The position numbers and the translations under genes are program-made. Shown in pieces: positions 62,312 to 64,000 of a stretch of 64,000 bases of DNA (the first letter of the stretch is position 1; every line of letters begins with the position of its first letter). Origin of the DNA: Trinickia symbiotica. GTDB taxonomy: Bacteria > Pseudomonadota > Gammaproteobacteria > Burkholderiales > Burkholderiaceae. The notes under the pieces are model-generated. The model searched no databases. It worked only from the letters and a program-made list of their open reading frames with translations, and had not been told where the DNA came from. Location of the stretch: assembly GCF_002934455.1 (NCBI RefSeq), contig NZ_PTIR01000010.1:62001-126000 (forward strand). Reading direction: 5' to 3'.

Positions 62312-62343
62312 TTGCATATAATGCAGTCGTTGCATTTAATGCA
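62312..62343 (+). promoter_or_regulatory. Promoter with two operator palindromes of the antitoxin-toxin operon
   Basis: TGCATATAATGCA (62313-62325) and TGCATTTAATGCA (62331-62343) are tandem palindromes 18 bases apart. TTGCAT (62312-62317) and TTTAAT (62335-62340) form a -35/-10 pair with a 17-base spacer, so the palindromes cover both elements, as in autoregulated toxin-antitoxin promoters. Confidence 0.6.
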
Positions 62344-62417
62344 GATATCCGCCTACTCTCCTTGCCCAACAAGGAGCAAGGCATACCTCGCATCTCCGCA
62401 ACAAAAAGGGGACGTAT

Positions 62418-62888
62418 ATGCCTACCGTAGATCGACTTCACGAAGTGACTCCGCCACCGCTTACAGATGCGGAACTCGAAATGGCGCGTGTTGCACAGCG
62501 TTGCATCATGGAAGCACTCGACCATTCGCGGGCGGCGGCCATCACTCTCACTACCGACAAGGGTGAACATCCATCCGTCCAGGTGCCACCCGCCGCATTG
62601 AAGCTCATTGGTCAACTGCTCGGAGCCATGAGCGAAGGCCGGCCCATTACTCTCATCCCGGCCAAACGAGAATTCACGACCGTCGAGGCTGCGCATTTTC
62701 TGAACGTGTCGCGACCGTTTGTGATTAAGGAAATAGAAGCAGGGAGGCTCCCACATCGGATGGTGGGTACGCACAGGCGAATTGGCTTCGACGACTTGGT
62801 GGCTTATGCCAAGAAGATGCGCGAGAAACAGATATCTGCACTGGAGCGCATGGCGGATAACGCGCGTGAATTGGGATTGGACTACTGA
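62418..62888 (+). CDS. Excisionase-type helix-turn-helix antitoxin
   Basis: 156 residues. The C-terminal part EFTTVEAAHFLNVSRPFVIKEIEAGRLPHRMVGTHRRIGFDDLVAYAKKM is an excisionase/MerR-like helix-turn-helix; the N-terminal half is not recognised. Its stop overlaps the start of the PIN toxin by one base (TGATG), a typical antitoxin-toxin operon. Two palindromes upstream overlap the promoter. Confidence 0.8.
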   Translation: MPTVDRLHEVTPPPLTDAELEMARVAQRCIMEALDHSRAAAITLTTDKGEHPSVQVPPAALKLIGQLLGAMSEGRPITLIPAKREFTTVEAAHFLNVSRPFVIKEIEAGRLPHRMVGTHRRIGFDDLVAYAKKMREKQISALERMADNARELGLDY

Positions 62889-63467
62889 TGGCGGGTAACG
62901 CACGTTACACGGCGCTGTTGGACGCCTGCGTTCTCTCCGATCGCCATGGCGGACTCACTGATGAGTTTGGCCACCGCAGGACTTTTTGCCGCGAAATGGT
63001 CCGTGAGAATCGAGCGGGAGTGGATTGCCGCGCTCGAGGAGCTTCGACCCGACCTGAAAAATAAGTTGGTATTCCGCCGGGACTGCATGCGCGAGGCAGT
63101 GCCGGACTGGGAGGTGCCAGAAATTGCGTTGGCGCCGCTGATTGCAACGTACGAGCTACCTGATCTGAACGACAGGCACGTGCTTGCCGCAGCAATTGCT
63201 GGACACGCAGATTGCATTGTGACCGCCAACCTCCGAGATTTCCCCGTCGAAGTGGTGAGAGCGTACGGTATTGAAGTGCTCCACCCGGACCGCTTCATTG
63301 TCAACCAATGGGATCTCGATCCGGTCGCGGCGATGGTCGCCTTCAAGCATATGCGTACTCGAAGAAGAAGCCCGCACACGACGGCAGAGGAATTCGCACA
63401 GGCGCTCGCGCGAGGAGGGTTGCCTGCAACAGCCGAGCGGATACGTGAAGCGGCCGAGTTGATCTAG
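62888..63467 (+). pseudogene. PIN-domain toxin disrupted by a frameshift
   Basis: ATG 62888 begins MAGNARYTALLDACVL, the usual N-terminal strand with catalytic Asp12. The expected continuation (MADSLMSLATAGLFAAKWSVRIEREWIAAL...) is in another frame from about 62940, through CIVTANLRDFPVE to 63467. Two bases seem to be missing at CTCTCC near 62933-62938. The second fragment (174 residues) keeps the other acidic sites but lacks Asp12. Both halves together are the normal size for this family (about 190 residues). Confidence 0.75.
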
Positions 63468-63530
63468 CTGCGTATCGCAAAAAGACAGAGCAGCGTCGAT
63501 GCGATGGCGACTATGGAGTCGTTGCACAGG

Positions 63531-63699
63531 GTAGGCGGTTGGCGCTGATCGGCGCACTTGCGATCAGCGCGTCGATCACCGGCACCGGCGCTCGCCATAC
63601 TCGCGGCCCCGATCGCGTGACTGCGACGGAGCCGTTCTATATCACTTGCGCTTCAGTTGCGAGATATCGCGCACCGCGCCGCGGTCGGCCGAAGTGGCC
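63531..63699. repeat. Imperfect direct repeat, copy 2 (overlaps the 3' end of ilvD)
   Basis: Counterpart of 62044-62209. It spans the sequence downstream of ilvD, a 10-bp hairpin (GCGCTGATCG at 63542-63551, CGATCAGCGC at 63561-63570) and the last codons of the real ilvD. Confidence 0.85.
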
Positions 63700-64000
63700 A
63701 GCGCCGCGTAGGCCTGCAGCGCTTGCGACACCACGCGTTCGCGATCCGTCGGCATCCACGCTTTGTCGCCGCGCGCTTCCATCGCTTGCCGGCGGCTCGC
63801 CAGTTCGTCATCCCGCACCGCCAAGTGGATCTTGCGCTTGGGGATGTCGATTTCGATGACATCGCCATCTTCCACGAGACCGATCGTGCCGCCCTCGGCC
63901 GCTTCGGGCGATGCATGTCCAATTACGAGTCCTGACGAGCCGCCGGAGAAGCGACCGTCGGTAAAGAGCGCGCAGCTCTTGCCGAGGCCCTTCGACTTCA
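63642..64000 (-). CDS. ilvD: Dihydroxy-acid dehydratase (IlvD), C-terminal part
   Basis: Reads leftward from the right edge; TGA is at 63642-63644. Visible residues include [31 protein letters not shown] and [29 protein letters not shown], and the end [11 protein letters not shown]. This is the C-terminal part of the Fe-S enzyme of valine/isoleucine synthesis that dehydrates dihydroxy-acids. The N-terminal part with its Fe-S cysteines lies outside the window. A partial copy of its end occurs at 62153-62209. Confidence 0.95.
   Translation of the reverse strand, partial: KSKGLGKSCALFTDGRFSGGSSGLVIGHASPEAAEGGTIGLVEDGDVIEIDIPKRKIHLAVRDDELASRRQAMEARGDKAWMPTDRERVVSQALQAYAALATSADRGAVRDISQLKRK

Larger units (their letters stand above)
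61998..62417. other. Spacer with an ilvD 3'-end remnant and toxin-antitoxin promoter
   Basis: About 420 bases without an intact gene. It contains the partial copy of the ilvD 3' end and downstream sequence (62044-62209), with a hairpin at 62056-62083, and the promoter-operator of the toxin-antitoxin operon (62312-62343). Confidence 0.6.

Overview
The window looks like a replication-origin-proximal part of the main chromosome of a Burkholderiaceae bacterium (Burkholderia / Paraburkholderia / Trinickia-like). This is inferred from the high GC content and from a characteristic gene set: mnmG-rsmG-parA-parB, atpI-B-E-F-H-A-G-D-C, hemE, priA, trifunctional putA, mnmE, yidC-yidD-rnpA-rpmH and dnaA-dnaN-gyrB. 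No species call can be made from sequence reading alone.

Layout. 1-3689 is the 3' part of a branched-chain amino-acid ABC importer operon (binding-protein tail, LivH, a fused LivM-LivG, LivF). 3690-8370 is the chromosome-segregation block with two ParB-binding parS sites, one upstream of mnmG and one inside it. 8396-17466 holds an anion permease and the complete F-type ATP synthase operon, with a good sigma-70 promoter in front and a perfect hairpin terminator behind. 17597-30985 carries an acyl-CoA ligase, a periplasmic cyclohexadienyl dehydratase (PheC-like), hemE, priA, putA and a LivJ-type binding protein. The hemE-priA spacer has two perfect DnaA boxes. 31056-38816 is more accessory: a Tat/lipobox polysaccharide lyase with a LamG domain, a GlcG-like protein, a toxin-antitoxin remnant, a VOC protein with a divergent LysR regulator, and an orphan glycosyltransferase-like gene. 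38940-44112 reads leftward (mnmE, yidC, yidD, rnpA, rpmH) and 44513-50026 reads rightward (dnaA, dnaN, gyrB), the classical divergent arrangement around dnaA.

50027-64000 is mostly accessory. It holds a small XRE regulator, a PIN-domain protein convergent and overlapping with an XRE-ImmA/IrrE peptidase, a decayed helicase, and a PAAR / glycine-rich membrane protein / small membrane protein cassette that looks like a type VI secretion effector-immunity module. Next come an SDR with a divergent LysR regulator, recQ, a ParB-like protein, a YihY/BrkB protein and a secreted alpha/beta hydrolase. The window ends with an antitoxin-PIN toxin operon lying between two imperfect copies of the 3' end of ilvD, the second belonging to the real ilvD at the window edge.

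The strongest leads are the PAAR-effector-immunity cassette (53497-55120), the duplicated ilvD 3' end flanking a toxin-antitoxin operon (62044-63699), the DnaA boxes and palindrome in the hemE-priA spacer, the PIN / XRE-ImmA pair with overlapping 3' ends, and a recurrent pattern in which an intact antitoxin sits next to a broken toxin. Homology statements rest on recognised motifs and family memory, not on database searches.
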